Source of the DNA: Bugula neritina
Lineage: Eukaryota > Bryozoa > Gymnolaemata > Cheilostomatida > Bugulidae
DNA: 64,000 bases
NCBI GenBank assembly: GCA_964035545.1
Contig: OZ037767.1
Location: forward strand, 29,059,628 to 29,123,627
Direction of reading: 5' to 3'
The notes beneath the pieces were generated by a model. The model was given only the letters and a program-made list of their open reading frames with translations, was not told where the DNA came from and made no database searches. The position numbers and the translations under genes are program-made. Shown here in pieces: positions 25,796-39,551 of this stretch (within the stretch, counting starts at the first letter, position 1; each line of letters opens with the position of its first letter).

Positions 25796-26766
25796 AATAT
25801 GCCACTGCTTTACAATGGTTAAAAAGTAAATTTCTTATGAAGAGAAGTTTATATCCGAAATGCTTTAGTGTATGTTTCAGAAGATTACTGAGCCTAGGTG
25901 TTAACAAAGAGCAATATTAGTATTGGACTTTTTTAGCTTTAATTATTAGAGATTAGGTATCATAATGTTATGTTTATATAGTTGGAAGAGTATCCACTAC
26001 CACACATATAGCTTTAGTCAAAGTCATGAACAAAGGCTAGGTATTGAATTTGCAAAATAAGCTTTGCTAATCAATGCCTTTTGATAAAAGTCAGTAAAAT
26101 GCTTACAATACAGTTAATATCTGCACTATTGTGTATATACATATTATGTAAAATGATTGTTCACTATACATAGCCATACAAAGGATCAATGGATTGTTAT
26201 TAGAATTCCCTTTTCTTCCCTTGATGCTTGGGCTATAACCTTTTTGTCACAAACGCTGCCATCATTTTCACTTAAGAGCAGTAGTAAATAATTGAGATAG
26301 CCTAAGTTTTTACCTTTATTATTAATTTTTGGGTTGGGACATGGGTTGAAAATCTTGTGAGAACAAAACTATATTTCTAATCCAGAACACAGGCTTTTCT
26401 CAATTTCTCCATTTCTGCACCTACCTCATCATCTCTAGCTTTACAATAACTTCGAATAAATAGAAATCATAATAATTATTCTAACCAACTTGATTATTTA
26501 TTTTTCTTTTAATTTGGTGCAACTTGAAACTTGTACTAAAGCACAGCTAGGCACACAGGCATGCAAACACATATAATATATGAGAAATACATTGTTTGAA
26601 ATTGAAAAAAATAATTGACAAAGCTTTCTTTTTCATATTAAGTTTATGCCTTTAGGTTTGCATATGACAGCCAAATTGACACACAATATTCTGGTTACAG
26701 AAAAAGTGGTAATTATGTCTTCTATCATACGTAGAATATTATAGCCATAACGTTTTGCATATAAGA
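25796..26766. other. Spacer between genes E and F
   Basis: Homologous to the A-B and C-D spacers; includes the second copy of the short MITE. No gene seen. Confidence 0.7.
26276..26420. mobile_element. Short MITE-like element, second copy
   Basis: Homologous to 16880-17025 at the same spacer position, with a more decayed left inverted repeat (gagcagtagtaaataattga). Confidence 0.55.
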
Positions 26767-29041
26767 TTATATAAATTGCAAACTCATAGACTGCTGTAGA
26801 TTGAGAATAACGTTGCATCTGTGACACTTTTTCTTATACAGGACTTCAGCTTTCCAGTTGCAAATGGTGCACAACTCTCCTGTGGGTGGAAACTTCTCAA
26901 TATTCCAAGCTCCTCCCCTCCTAGTGACTTCTGGAATTATCCTCTCAGGCAGACGTGCAGATTGGAAGTATGGACTACCTTGCTTGTATCCTCCTAAACA
27001 AAGCTGACAATATTAACTTTTACCCTTAGACTTACAGTGATATAGCAAAACTACGATAAAAAAATTGCATTGTGTATTTTAGCTGTTACAACAAACTTGC
27101 GGACAAAAATAAAGTGGACAGAACCATGCGTGTCTTTATAAAAAGTTTTACAGCTTTAAATGTGATACGTAGAACTTTAAGATTTTTGAACTCTTTCTCT
27201 TTTTATTGTAAATTATAAAATCTTCACACAACTGGGATTCAAACCTGAGACCTCAGACGTGCAATTACACCACAGGGGCTACTGGGTATTCTCAATACTA
27301 TATAAATAGAGCCCATTTAAGTAAAAAGGTTTTTGTAACTATCAGTAATTACTTACTATTTTCTCTCATGAAGTCAGCATATCTTTCAGAGGAATACTTA
27401 ACCAGCTCAGTTAAAGTGGCAGCAGGCATTCGGGAGCCTATTCTTTTATAAAGAGCATCTTTCAGCTTTGCCAGATAGTACACTTCTAAAGGAAATAATA
27501 TTAATTGATTTTATTTGATGTTGTATAAGCAAAACATGTGAGGCTTGGAGCAAGAGAACTATAGTCTCAAGTATAAGTTACCAGTTGCAGCATATGGCAT
27601 GTATTTTTCCTTCAATGATTGCTTCTCCCAAAGCTCTTTGTCAGAGTTGAAAGCTCTGAACAAATTTTCTTTGGCAAGAGTTGAAATACTACATCCTAAA
27701 GAATATTACAGATGTTGATTACTCAAATAAAATATAGTTTTCTTTACTAAGCCAGCAGCTAATTGGTTACCATAAACAATCATTGTGGTTGTCTGAAAAT
27801 AAAAGACTTTGAATTTAAAATATTGATGGAAATCATTTCATTTATTCCCAGCATTCATATAATAATTGTATAATATAGCTATTATATATTATATTATAAT
27901 TAATGTGTATAAAATATAAACTTAGCAAAGTTCTAATCATTAGCAAGTAACCTTTTATGTGATATTCAATACATCTGTGGAGGCTCTTTGCCCATTTCCA
28001 TCTTCCATCTTCTATTTCAAGTTTCATTTGAATAGCATTAAGTATTTGAAGGTCTAAGATACCTGTCAAAGTAGTAGGCTATATAACATACAATATATAA
28101 TACTTATATGATACATGTACATCCATAATACATATAATACAACACATGTATAACACATATATGATGCATATATTATAGACTACACAGTCTGGAAACAGAA
28201 AAGAAGTCATGTTATGTAGTAATATACACATAGTAGTATAATAGTAGTATCCACCTGAATTTTAATTAGCACATATATGAGGTACAAAATACTAACTGAC
28301 ATACTAAAAACATCTTTTTGATTGGCTGGTTGATGAAACCACAAAATGATATTGCATGGTAAAAACACATGCTCACTTGAACCCAAAGGACTTACCTTGA
28401 ACTTTGACATCATAGCCATGTTGCAGTATGTTGCAATCTTCTCGGCAATCAAAGAAAAGTTTAGTAATTCCAGCATCTTCTAGCACATCCTTTAAACCTA
28501 AAGTTTGCATGTTCTTACATCGTTAATTTCAATAGTTTGTTAAAACACTTTTTATAATCACTTTTTTTGTTTTAGCTGTTGTTATTGAAAAGGTTGACAT
28601 AGTTTAGGTTAGTTCGAATATTAGTATTGCCAACTGGATATTATAAAAATCAGTAAAACAATACACAAAACTTTTTCATTTTAGCAATTACAAGCTGTAT
28701 CTTACAGACATTTTAATAAAACCAATATAGAGAATTTAGTGATGCCAACACAAATAAATTACCAAAGTGGAAAGAATTTAAATGTCACCTTGATCGAATA
28801 TTTCCCTTCCCAAAACCACCACATCAAAAAGATACACTTTCTGTGTAGTTGCTACTTGAACCAGACACAATTCTCCAAATCTCCCCAAATCTACACCTTC
28901 ACAGTCCACACTTAGCTGAGTTTCTCCTCTCAGAAGTTGTATAACATCTGGTAGCTGATGTTCCTGATCAATCAGTTCCATGGGAATGCTTTCGCTGTCC
29001 ACCCTCAACTCAGAGAAACCAGCCAATTGGTCCTCTGCCAT
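26767..29041 (-). CDS. Gene F: EXD1-like, type 2, intact frame, Exo III Asp to Glu
   Basis: Exons 28789-29041, 28396-28497, 27952-28062, 27582-27695, 27357-27485, 26767-26993 join to 936 nt / 311 aa. Exo I D46/E48 in DCEGVDLG, Exo II D105, and Glu at position 194 in place of the Exo III Asp, with the same TAGAAG acceptor as B and D. The exon 3 donor is weak (AAAG|GTTACT) where B and D have GTAAG or GTGAG. Exon 5 encodes the same protein as gene H exon 5 apart from its first residue. C-terminus as in B and D. Confidence 0.83.
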
Positions 29042-29521
29042 AATTTAACTAGGATTAAGAAAACCTCTCTTACTTGAATTACCTTCAGCTTGTTAATTTA
29101 CCAGTTTTTGGTTACAGACTGAGCTTGCGGTTAAAAGAGTTGGTGGCTTTCTTTTGGCTGCATATAGCTTTAAATTGGAAAGTTATGCTTTCAGATTGAA
29201 AGCTATATTCAATAAAAATTCTTTTTTAATTAAAAGACAAATCCAAAGACTGACTGCTTCTAAAAAGAAATTTAATGATAACTTTGGTTAGTCATTAGGA
29301 TAAAAAAGGCAAATGTATGTTCATTGATAAAACTTATTATTAGTATATACTACAAGAAGTATCAGCAAGAAATAGTTGTCAAGTTTATGTTCCTATGCTA
29401 GCAGTTGATCACTAAAATCACAAGATGTACAGTGATTACACAAAGTGTGTTAAACACATCTACACGAATAATATGATATTTTATTGAATATTCAAGCTAT
29501 TACTAGAATAGAAATTAAAAT
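29042..29521. other. Spacer between genes F and G
   Basis: Homologous to the spacers upstream of B and D up to about 29465, then runs into the 3' end of gene G. No other gene seen. Confidence 0.7.
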
Positions 29522-31884
<2,363 letters not shown>

Positions 31885-33563
31885 AATTTATCAATTACTT
31901 AAAAGAAATCGTAAACTTAAAATTTTTCCAGTTGTTTGAAATGAAAACCTCTTGTTCTGAAAAAAGTGACTTTGACTATGGCTATCTATGGCTATAGCTT
32001 TAGTTTTGTACAGCTGATACTGGCTAATTGCACAGTATAAGCTTGAAAGCTATATTCAATACAATTTCCTTTTATTGGACCAAAGCCAAATTTGTAATAC
32101 CAGAAATTTCTAGAAAGCAAAATTTGGTGGAAAGTTCAACAAAGTTACTAAAAGTATGTTTAGCATTTATCAGATAGATAAAGTTATAGTAGCAGCTAAC
32201 TCTCTTCCAAAAACGCACAATTAAAGACTGTTAGAGTTATATCAGTAAATGATTTGTGGAGTGTAGGTGGTGAGTTCACAGTGATGTAAACTGAAATTAA
32301 AATTAGCTATAGCGTCTATAATAATATGCTATGCTAGCCTGTCTATATAGGATGTCACGTAATTCTTTATCCTTTCCCCAGTGTTATAATAATGTATACA
32401 TGGTTATGTAAACACATACAACTACAAAGTACAAACACATACAATGCCGTATGGTTATACTACAGCTTGCTTTAGCATAATATATCCAGTAGTAAGGTGA
32501 GTGGGCTTGAAAGGGTACCAAGATACCCCCACTCTATTTTTAGGTCACATAAATTTAGGCGTACTTCCACCATAATTTTCTTTCATATTCACAAGCCTAT
32601 GTGAAATTAGTAATTATATGGCTAATGGTTGATTGGTTGGACATATGAGATCCTAAAACCAAAATAGATTTTAATAGCCATAGTCATTATATACATTATT
32701 TAGCTTCAAAACTGAACAGTTTCTCCGATTCACCTGTTAAATTTTTTCACATTTTATGCATGCTTTCTTTATAGAAATGCAACGAATTATATAATTAGAA
32801 TTATATTTAATAAGTGTATATGAATAACAAAAGTCATTTTTCTATGTGCAAATCTCAAAGATAACACGGTTTATTTGTGCATGTGAAACAATATATTTTA
32901 TAATTATGTTAAAATATAATATATTTTTATAGTTGAAATTTAATCCAATATTCATCTTTTTTTTCTAGTTTCTTTTGTTTCAAATATAACGACAAGTATA
33001 AAAAAATGTTGATTGTGAAAGAAGATGTTTTACTGTTTCCCCGGCATTAGACTTATAGGAACATAGAGACCCCGTGGCATCTTATAGGCACTAAACTTAG
33101 TAATAAAATATTTTGTACCTGCGCCCAATTTTCTTCAGACCTTGTCCACTAAAAACATCATACTATAATAAAAAGAATTATTTACCATTTTTATTCAGTG
33201 AACCTTTGAATTGTTCTATAAGCAGTGGGGGGCCTAACTCCAAATAAAATTAATTATTTACTGTACTTTTTTCCATTAACCTTACTTTAGTTATTTGTTG
33301 TTAATAGCCATAGCTGTAGCCTTAGCTCAAGTTTTAGTAGCCAGAATTTATGAATGATAATATATTTCATTTTTATTATTCATTTAGAAATAATCTATCA
33401 GTTACAGTTCTAGAATTTTCTCTTGTTATGATAACTTCTGGAATTATTCTTTCTGGTAGACATGAAGTTCAGAAATGTTAATAATCTAAATATTTCACAG
33501 AGTGACAGTTTCAACACAGTCTGACTGTTGAAGCAACATGATTAAAACTCAACATCATCAAAT
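31885..33563. other. Spacer between genes G and H
   Basis: Shares blocks with the spacers upstream of H, I and J (for example agactgttagagttatatca near 32227, and the cccccact block near 32527). A degenerate exon 6 relic sits at 33421-33480, just beyond the stop of H. No intact gene seen. Confidence 0.65.
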
Positions 33564-36500
33564 CTAAGATGCCTTGTTTACGGACCGATTTGTTTTGGTC
33601 ACCTCTGGATGATCAATGAGGTAACATCTGTGACACTGTCCACCATGAGGTGTCTCAGTTCTCCAGTTACAACTGATGCATGGCTCTCCTGTGGATGGAA
33701 ACTTCTCAATATTCCAGATACCTCTTCTATTGGTAACTTCTGGAATTATCCTCTCTGGTAGACGGGCATTACAAATGTATGGATTACCCTTCTTGTATCG
33801 ACCTAAACAGAACTGATAGTATTAACCACGATACTTTGTCAGAATATCTCTAGGTTTACTATAGTATAGCAAATTTAAAAATAAAAAAATGGTATTACTT
33901 AAGTGTTTAGTAGCTTTTACAAAAATTTGTGGCCAAAACATCTTATATTTTTATAAGCTGCCTGTTTCAGCGTTTAATGTAGTGAATGTGATGAAAGATT
34001 TCCTAGTAGCCCCTATAGTGTAAAGGTTAGTAAGTTAGAAGTCTGCATTCATTTCATAAGCTATTTCGGCCTGTAAAGTGTGTTGCAGTGTAGTGTATTG
34101 TAGTGTAGTGTATTGTAGTGTAGTGTATTGTAGTGTAATGTATTGTAGTGTATTGTAGTGTAGTGTATTGTAGTGTAGTGTATTGTAGTGTAATGTATTG
34201 TAGTGTAGTGTATTGTAGTGTAGTGTATTGTAGTGTAATGTATTGTAGTGTATTGTATTGTAGTGTAGTGTAGTATAGTATAGGTTAGGTTAGTGTAGTG
34301 GAAGGCTATATTCTTTCTTAAATATTTCCTTTTACTGTAGATCGAGCTGATTTACTTAGTTACAGTTTATAACTATAATACATATAATCTTACTATTTTC
34401 CCTCATGAAGTCAGCATATCTTTCAGAGGAATATTTAACCAGCTCAGTTAAAGTGGCAGCAGGCATTCGTGACCCTATTCTTTTATAAAGAGCATCTTTC
34501 AGCTTTGCCAGATAGTACACATCTACAAGAGATTAAAAACAATAGTCAATAATAAAATTAAAACTCAAAGGGCACTGCAAAAAACTGGCTTTATGTATAA
34601 AAGAAGAGAGCTAATGAGCAGAATATAGATTACCAGTTGCAGCGTACAGCATGTATTCTTCTTTCAATGGTCGTTTCTTCCAAAGCTCTTTGTCTGAATC
34701 AAATGCTTTGTGCATGAATTCCTTAGCATCAGTACCGGAAAAGCCACAACCTAAATTATACCAGGTAAAACCTATTTAGTTGGATATTGTACTAACATAA
34801 GCTACACTACACTAAACTATACTAAAATAAACTACTGCTACTCTAAATTAAGTTAATGTTGCTCCAGATAATGCACTACTCCACTACAACATCAATTAAA
34901 CTATAGTAGGCTACACTATATTGCACTACACTGTACTTCACCAAACTGCACTACACTGCACTACGCAACACTAAATTTGATTCCAAGATATTTCTTATTT
35001 ACCTTTCATGTGATAGTCCATGCATTTTTGAAGGCCACTGACAAATTGGCATCGTTTACCTAAGAGCTTCAGTTGAAAAATGTCAAGCATTTGAATATCT
35101 AAAATCCCTGCAACAGCAGAAATATTGAATTCAACAATTGGTAAAATACATGGGAAACATTTATCACTCTTCCTACAATAGCATGAGACTGCAAAGATTG
35201 TTGCAAAACAATTTGTACGCTACCTTAAGTCTACTTTATGTATAACATTTCACTACTAAATTGATAAGCATTTTTATATAGTTTCCATGTATGATTCTAA
35301 ATATATATTGTGAAATAAGTATATGCATGTTAGATATTATCTTTTAATTTAATATCATAAATAACAACCGTAGAAAAGAAATAATAAAATTTAACATAAT
35401 GGTTAGTAGCACAGAATTGAGATAGCTTGCTTCACAGACAGAAAATCTTTGTTTAAACATAGTCCACACAGAGCAGTTACACTGTACAGCTGAGTAAGCC
35501 CATCAAATGTTCTACATTTTTAGAACTTTCATACCATATTCACTTTCAAAATTCTTTAGCTAAAACTTGTAGCATTTCTTACGATATGGAGGCTCAGGAA
35601 TCTAATAACCTTTAGCTAGATCTACACATAATTCAACATTTCCTATAAATTAATATTGCAGTGTGATATTACTGCTTATTGTAGCGGCTTTTTTTCATGT
35701 AAATTCTTTATCTTGGTTAGCTTACATATTTTTAATCATGAAACATGGGTGCATAAATATATAACTATATATATACATTAATGTACTGAAATGCTATAGA
35801 TATTTCCTTTGCAATAACGTATTTATCAGTTACTGATATGTAGACGCCCTAACTAACTGGTAACTTATGAGATATTGAAATACTCAAGTATCAATAACAA
35901 GTAGTTCTAGTTGACATGACCCTTCCTTTACCTTGAACTTTGACATCATATTGATGCTGCAGCATGTTGCAATCTTCTCGACAATCAAAGAAAAGTTTAG
36001 TTATTCTAGCATCTTCCAGCACATTTCTAAAGCCTAAAACCACCACACCATCATGATAACAATTTCTTGTCTTGTATTAATGTATTATGTTACAATCATA
36101 TATTTTGTTCTCAGCAGTTATTTGTGTAGTGTTGGGATTACCCAGTAGTCCCTGCGGTGTAATGGTAGAGCGCCTAACTCGAATCTCAGAGTGGGCAAAA
36201 GTCTTATAATTTATAAATCGAAGATAGCATAATGTCAAAAATATATTCTTATATTCTAAAAATTGAAAGCTGCAAACATACCAAATACAAGATATTTACT
36301 GTGAATGCGAGATTTTTCTGGTTATTCACTTCATTATAAAATTTAATATACATTCCGTTATACTTTGAAAAAGTGACTACAAGATGGAATCTGGCTGAGC
36401 GTTTACGAACAACCCGGACTTAAGAATTTCAGGATACAAAGCTGCAAGTCTTATAATATAGTATTGATACATCCAGAACTTTGGTAACAAAGCTTACCTT

Positions 36501-36750
36501 GATCGAATATCTTTCTCCCCAAGACCACCACATCAAAGAGATACACCTTCTGTGTAGTTGCTACTTGAACCAGACACAACTCTCCAAATCTCCCCAGCTC
36601 CACACCTTCACAGTCCACACTCAGCTGAGTTTCTTCTCTCAGGAGTTGTATAACATCTGGTAGCTGATGTTCCTGGTCAATCAGTTCTATGGGAATGCTA
36701 CTGCTGCTTGACTGTAGCATAGATAACACAGCTGAACTTTTGGCAGCCAT
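33564..36750 (-). CDS. Gene H: EXD1-like exonuclease, type 4, intact
   Basis: Exons 36498-36750, 35932-36033, 35003-35107, 34634-34750, 34394-34522, 33564-33802 join to 945 nt / 314 aa. The N-terminus MAAKSSAVLSMLQSSSSS is a type 4 mark. Exo I D46/E48, Exo II D105 (FDCREDCNMLQH), Exo III Y189-x3-D193. Exon 4 is one codon longer than in the other copies (GTDAKE for GAAKE). Exon 5 is type 2-like in sequence but opens with AT, restoring Asp. Exon 6 has CISC and CHRC, then a diverged tail TKTNRSVNKAS where I and K have a longer one. Pentanucleotide repeats flank exons 4-5 in opposite orientation. Confidence 0.85.
34076..34283. repeat. (TGTAG/TGTAT)n array, intron 5 of gene H
   Basis: Roughly 40 pentamers of TGTAG and TGTAT in a repeating 15-20 bp higher-order pattern. 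The reverse complement appears in intron 3 (34800-34978, CTACACTACACT-rich). Confidence 0.93.
34800..34978. repeat. Degenerate (ACACT/ACTGC)n array, intron 3 of gene H
   Basis: Diffuse repeats such as gctacactacact and actgcactacactgcactac, with unrelated sequence between. Opposite strand sense to the array in intron 5. Confidence 0.75.
36151..36212 (+). other. tRNA-like (SINE-related) segment in intron 1 of gene H
   Basis: tagtccctgcggtgtaatgg followed by tagagcgcc resembles an A-box region, and aactcgaatctc a decayed B-box. Related to the tRNA-like segment in type 2 intron 5, opposite orientation. Not a functional tRNA. Confidence 0.35.
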
Positions 36751-39551
36751 TACAATGAATGTTAGGTGTATCTTAGTCTTCGAACAGTTACAGAATGCTG
36801 CCAGAATTGAAGTGAACTTAGATTAGCTTTAGCATTAGATGCATGACCAATAAACTAAAATTAATGATAGCTATATAGTTACAGCTATAGCCATACTGTA
36901 GCCTTCAATTTCTTGAAAGAGTATTTGCTCTCAGTTGGGAAGGCAGCTTTGATCACACTGAAGCCACGATTCTTGAAAAAACTAAACAAGAAAGTTTCTC
37001 GATAAATGGAATTTCCCAAAAGGGGATTTAGCCAACATTACTCACAGTGGAAAATTGCAATGAAAAACACTTTTTTATAGGCTTACTGATAATAAATGGC
37101 CACATAGCCAATAAGAGTTAATAGAAGTACCAGTATGTTTACTTCAAGTTCAAGTTTTAGTATGGGTATCATGTGAAGTTAAATTCCGTCTCTATTCTGT
37201 TATGTCTCTATTCTGTTATGTCATTTTTCTGACAAGTATTTTCATAACAGTAATAATAACCATTTGCTGTGAGGTGTTGTTTTTGCTTTAGTTAAATGTC
37301 TATTTCTGATTACTCTATTTGAATAGTAGAGAACATACTTTCATACTAGAACAAATAATTCTCTTTTTTTCTAGTCTATTTTTGGCTGTGTGACAATTTC
37401 CTATTGATGTTTTTGCTCCAAGAAGATTCTCCACCTTTCTATTGCTGTAAGCAACACAAGATAGAATGTTTATATATATATATATAGCTGTAAGCATCAC
37501 AAGATATTTATATACTTTTTGTCAATGAAGTTATGATGTAAATCCCCAAACAAATTATTTGTTACAGTAATTGGATGAGATTTTTAAACCAAACCAAAAT
37601 TCAGTAACACGAGTAGATGATCTTAGAAATATAATGCATCTATAATCTAGATGATCTACTTGTGTACAAAGTGCCTTTGGCACCGAACAAACTAATGATG
37701 ATGTAATAGATCACTGGGTATTACGCAACAGCCTAGTCTTGGAGAATAAAGTACTTGGGAAATTCTAACCTGGGATTATTGGCAGCAAGATAACCTAGCA
37801 GCCAAATTCCTATTTTTTTCATAGCTTTTATGGTACAACAATCATGTGTTTAGCATTCATTTGTTAGTATGCCGTTGATTTTAATATAAACATTGCGACT
37901 GAAAAACATGAAAATGATCCTCAATCAATCATGATAAGATTTTTTGTTTACAACTTCTTTGAGTTATCTTTTGAGTTTTAAGTGCTATTTCCATTTAGGT
38001 GCACTGAAGGAAAAGTTTTAAAAGCCACTAAACTCTTTATAATAGCTGTTTAATAAATTTTGGTTTGGGGTGTGAGTTGAAATTCTTGTAAGAACTTAAC
38101 TTATTTTGCTACATTTCTCATTTCAAACACATGCTTCTCTCAATTTCTCAGTTGCTGCACCAACCTTGCCACAGCAGAGGTTATTTCCAGCTAACACTCT
38201 TTCTATCAAAAACACACAATTAAAGACTGTTAGAGTAATATCAGTAAATAATATGTGGAGTGTAGGTGGTGAGTTCACTGTGGTGTAAACTGAGATTAAA
38301 ATTAGCTATAGTGTCTATAATAATATGCTATGCTAGCCTGTCTATATAGGATGTCACTTAATTTTTTATTCTTTCCCCAATGTTATAACGTATACATGGT
38401 TATGTAAACACATACATACAACTACAAACACATGCATACAACTAAAAACACATACAATCCGGTATAGTTATACTACAGCTTGCTTTAACATAATAATATA
38501 TCCAGTATAGTTAAAGTGAGGGGGTCAGAAGTCCTACCCAAACATCCCCACTGAATTTTTGAGGTACTCGGCCACCATAATTTCCCCATCTCATTCACAA
38601 GCCCATGTGAAATTACTGATTAAATGGTTAATGGTTGGACATAAAATGTTAAAACTAAAATAGTTTTTAATAGTCATGTTCATTATTTACCTTAATAGCT
38701 TCAAAAGTAAACAGTTTTATTTGTAGGAATGTAAAGCCTAATACGAATTAGGCCTACATTAAATAAGATGAAGCGTGTATCAATAAGTGATTTTCTTTGT
38801 GCAAATCTCAAAGCTAACCTGATTTATTTGTGTACGTGTAGATGAAACAATATATTTTATAATTATGCTAATGCTGTAATATATTTTCAAAGTTGAAATT
38901 TCATCCAATATTTTCTTTTCTAGTTTATTTTGTTTCAAACATAATGACAAGTTTAAAAAATTGTTGATTGTGAAAGAAGAAGTTTCATTGTTTCTCCTGG
39001 CATTAGACTTATATAGGAACATTGAGGCCCCATGACATATTATAGGCACTAAACTTAGTAATAAATTATTTTGTGCCTGCACCCCATTTTCTTCAGACCT
39101 TGTCCACTAAAAACATCATAAGCCTACTCTGACAAAAAGAATTATTCACTAATTTTTATTTCCACAAGCCTTACCCTAGTTTTTTTGTTGCTAATAACCA
39201 TAATTTTAGCCTTAGCTCAAGTTTTAGTAACCAGAACTCATGTTTTACTTTTGTTATTCATTTAGAGATTACCTCTATACATTATTAATTATAGACGGAA
39301 TAGTTTTCGATTTGCATATCTCATTGTGAGATTTAGTTTACACACTTTTATCTTTCATCCTAACCAATGATCAGGTACCATGTCTACTAGGAGAGGATTA
39401 AGTTCTCCAGTTACAACTAATGTATAGTTCTCTTTATATGATAACTTCTGGAATTACTCCCTCTGGTAGATGTGCAGGTAAGAAATGTCAATAATCTAAA
39501 TCTTTCACAGAGTGACAGTTTCAACATAGCTTGACTGTTGAATTAACAAGA
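36751..39551. other. Spacer between genes H and I
   Basis: Homologous to the spacers upstream of I (42640-45254), J (48546-50412) and, in part, K. A 60-codon plus-strand frame at 38106-38288 recurs at 43809-43991, but it is broken in the other spacers. An exon 6 relic is at 39401-39485. No gene supported. Confidence 0.65.
39401..39485 (-). pseudogene. Degenerate exon 6 relic downstream of gene I
   Basis: The minus strand keeps pieces of the exon 6 pattern: LPEGVIPEV, then a stop, then ISCNWR. Equivalent relics lie downstream of H (33421-33480), J (45081-45132) and K (50281-50345), each within about 150 bp of the stop codon. Confidence 0.75.

Noticed and set aside
38106-38288. 60-codon plus-strand frame recurring at 43809-43991
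   Set aside because: Recurs because the spacer is duplicated; disrupted in the other spacer copies (near 32200 and 58310), no domain or splice context.
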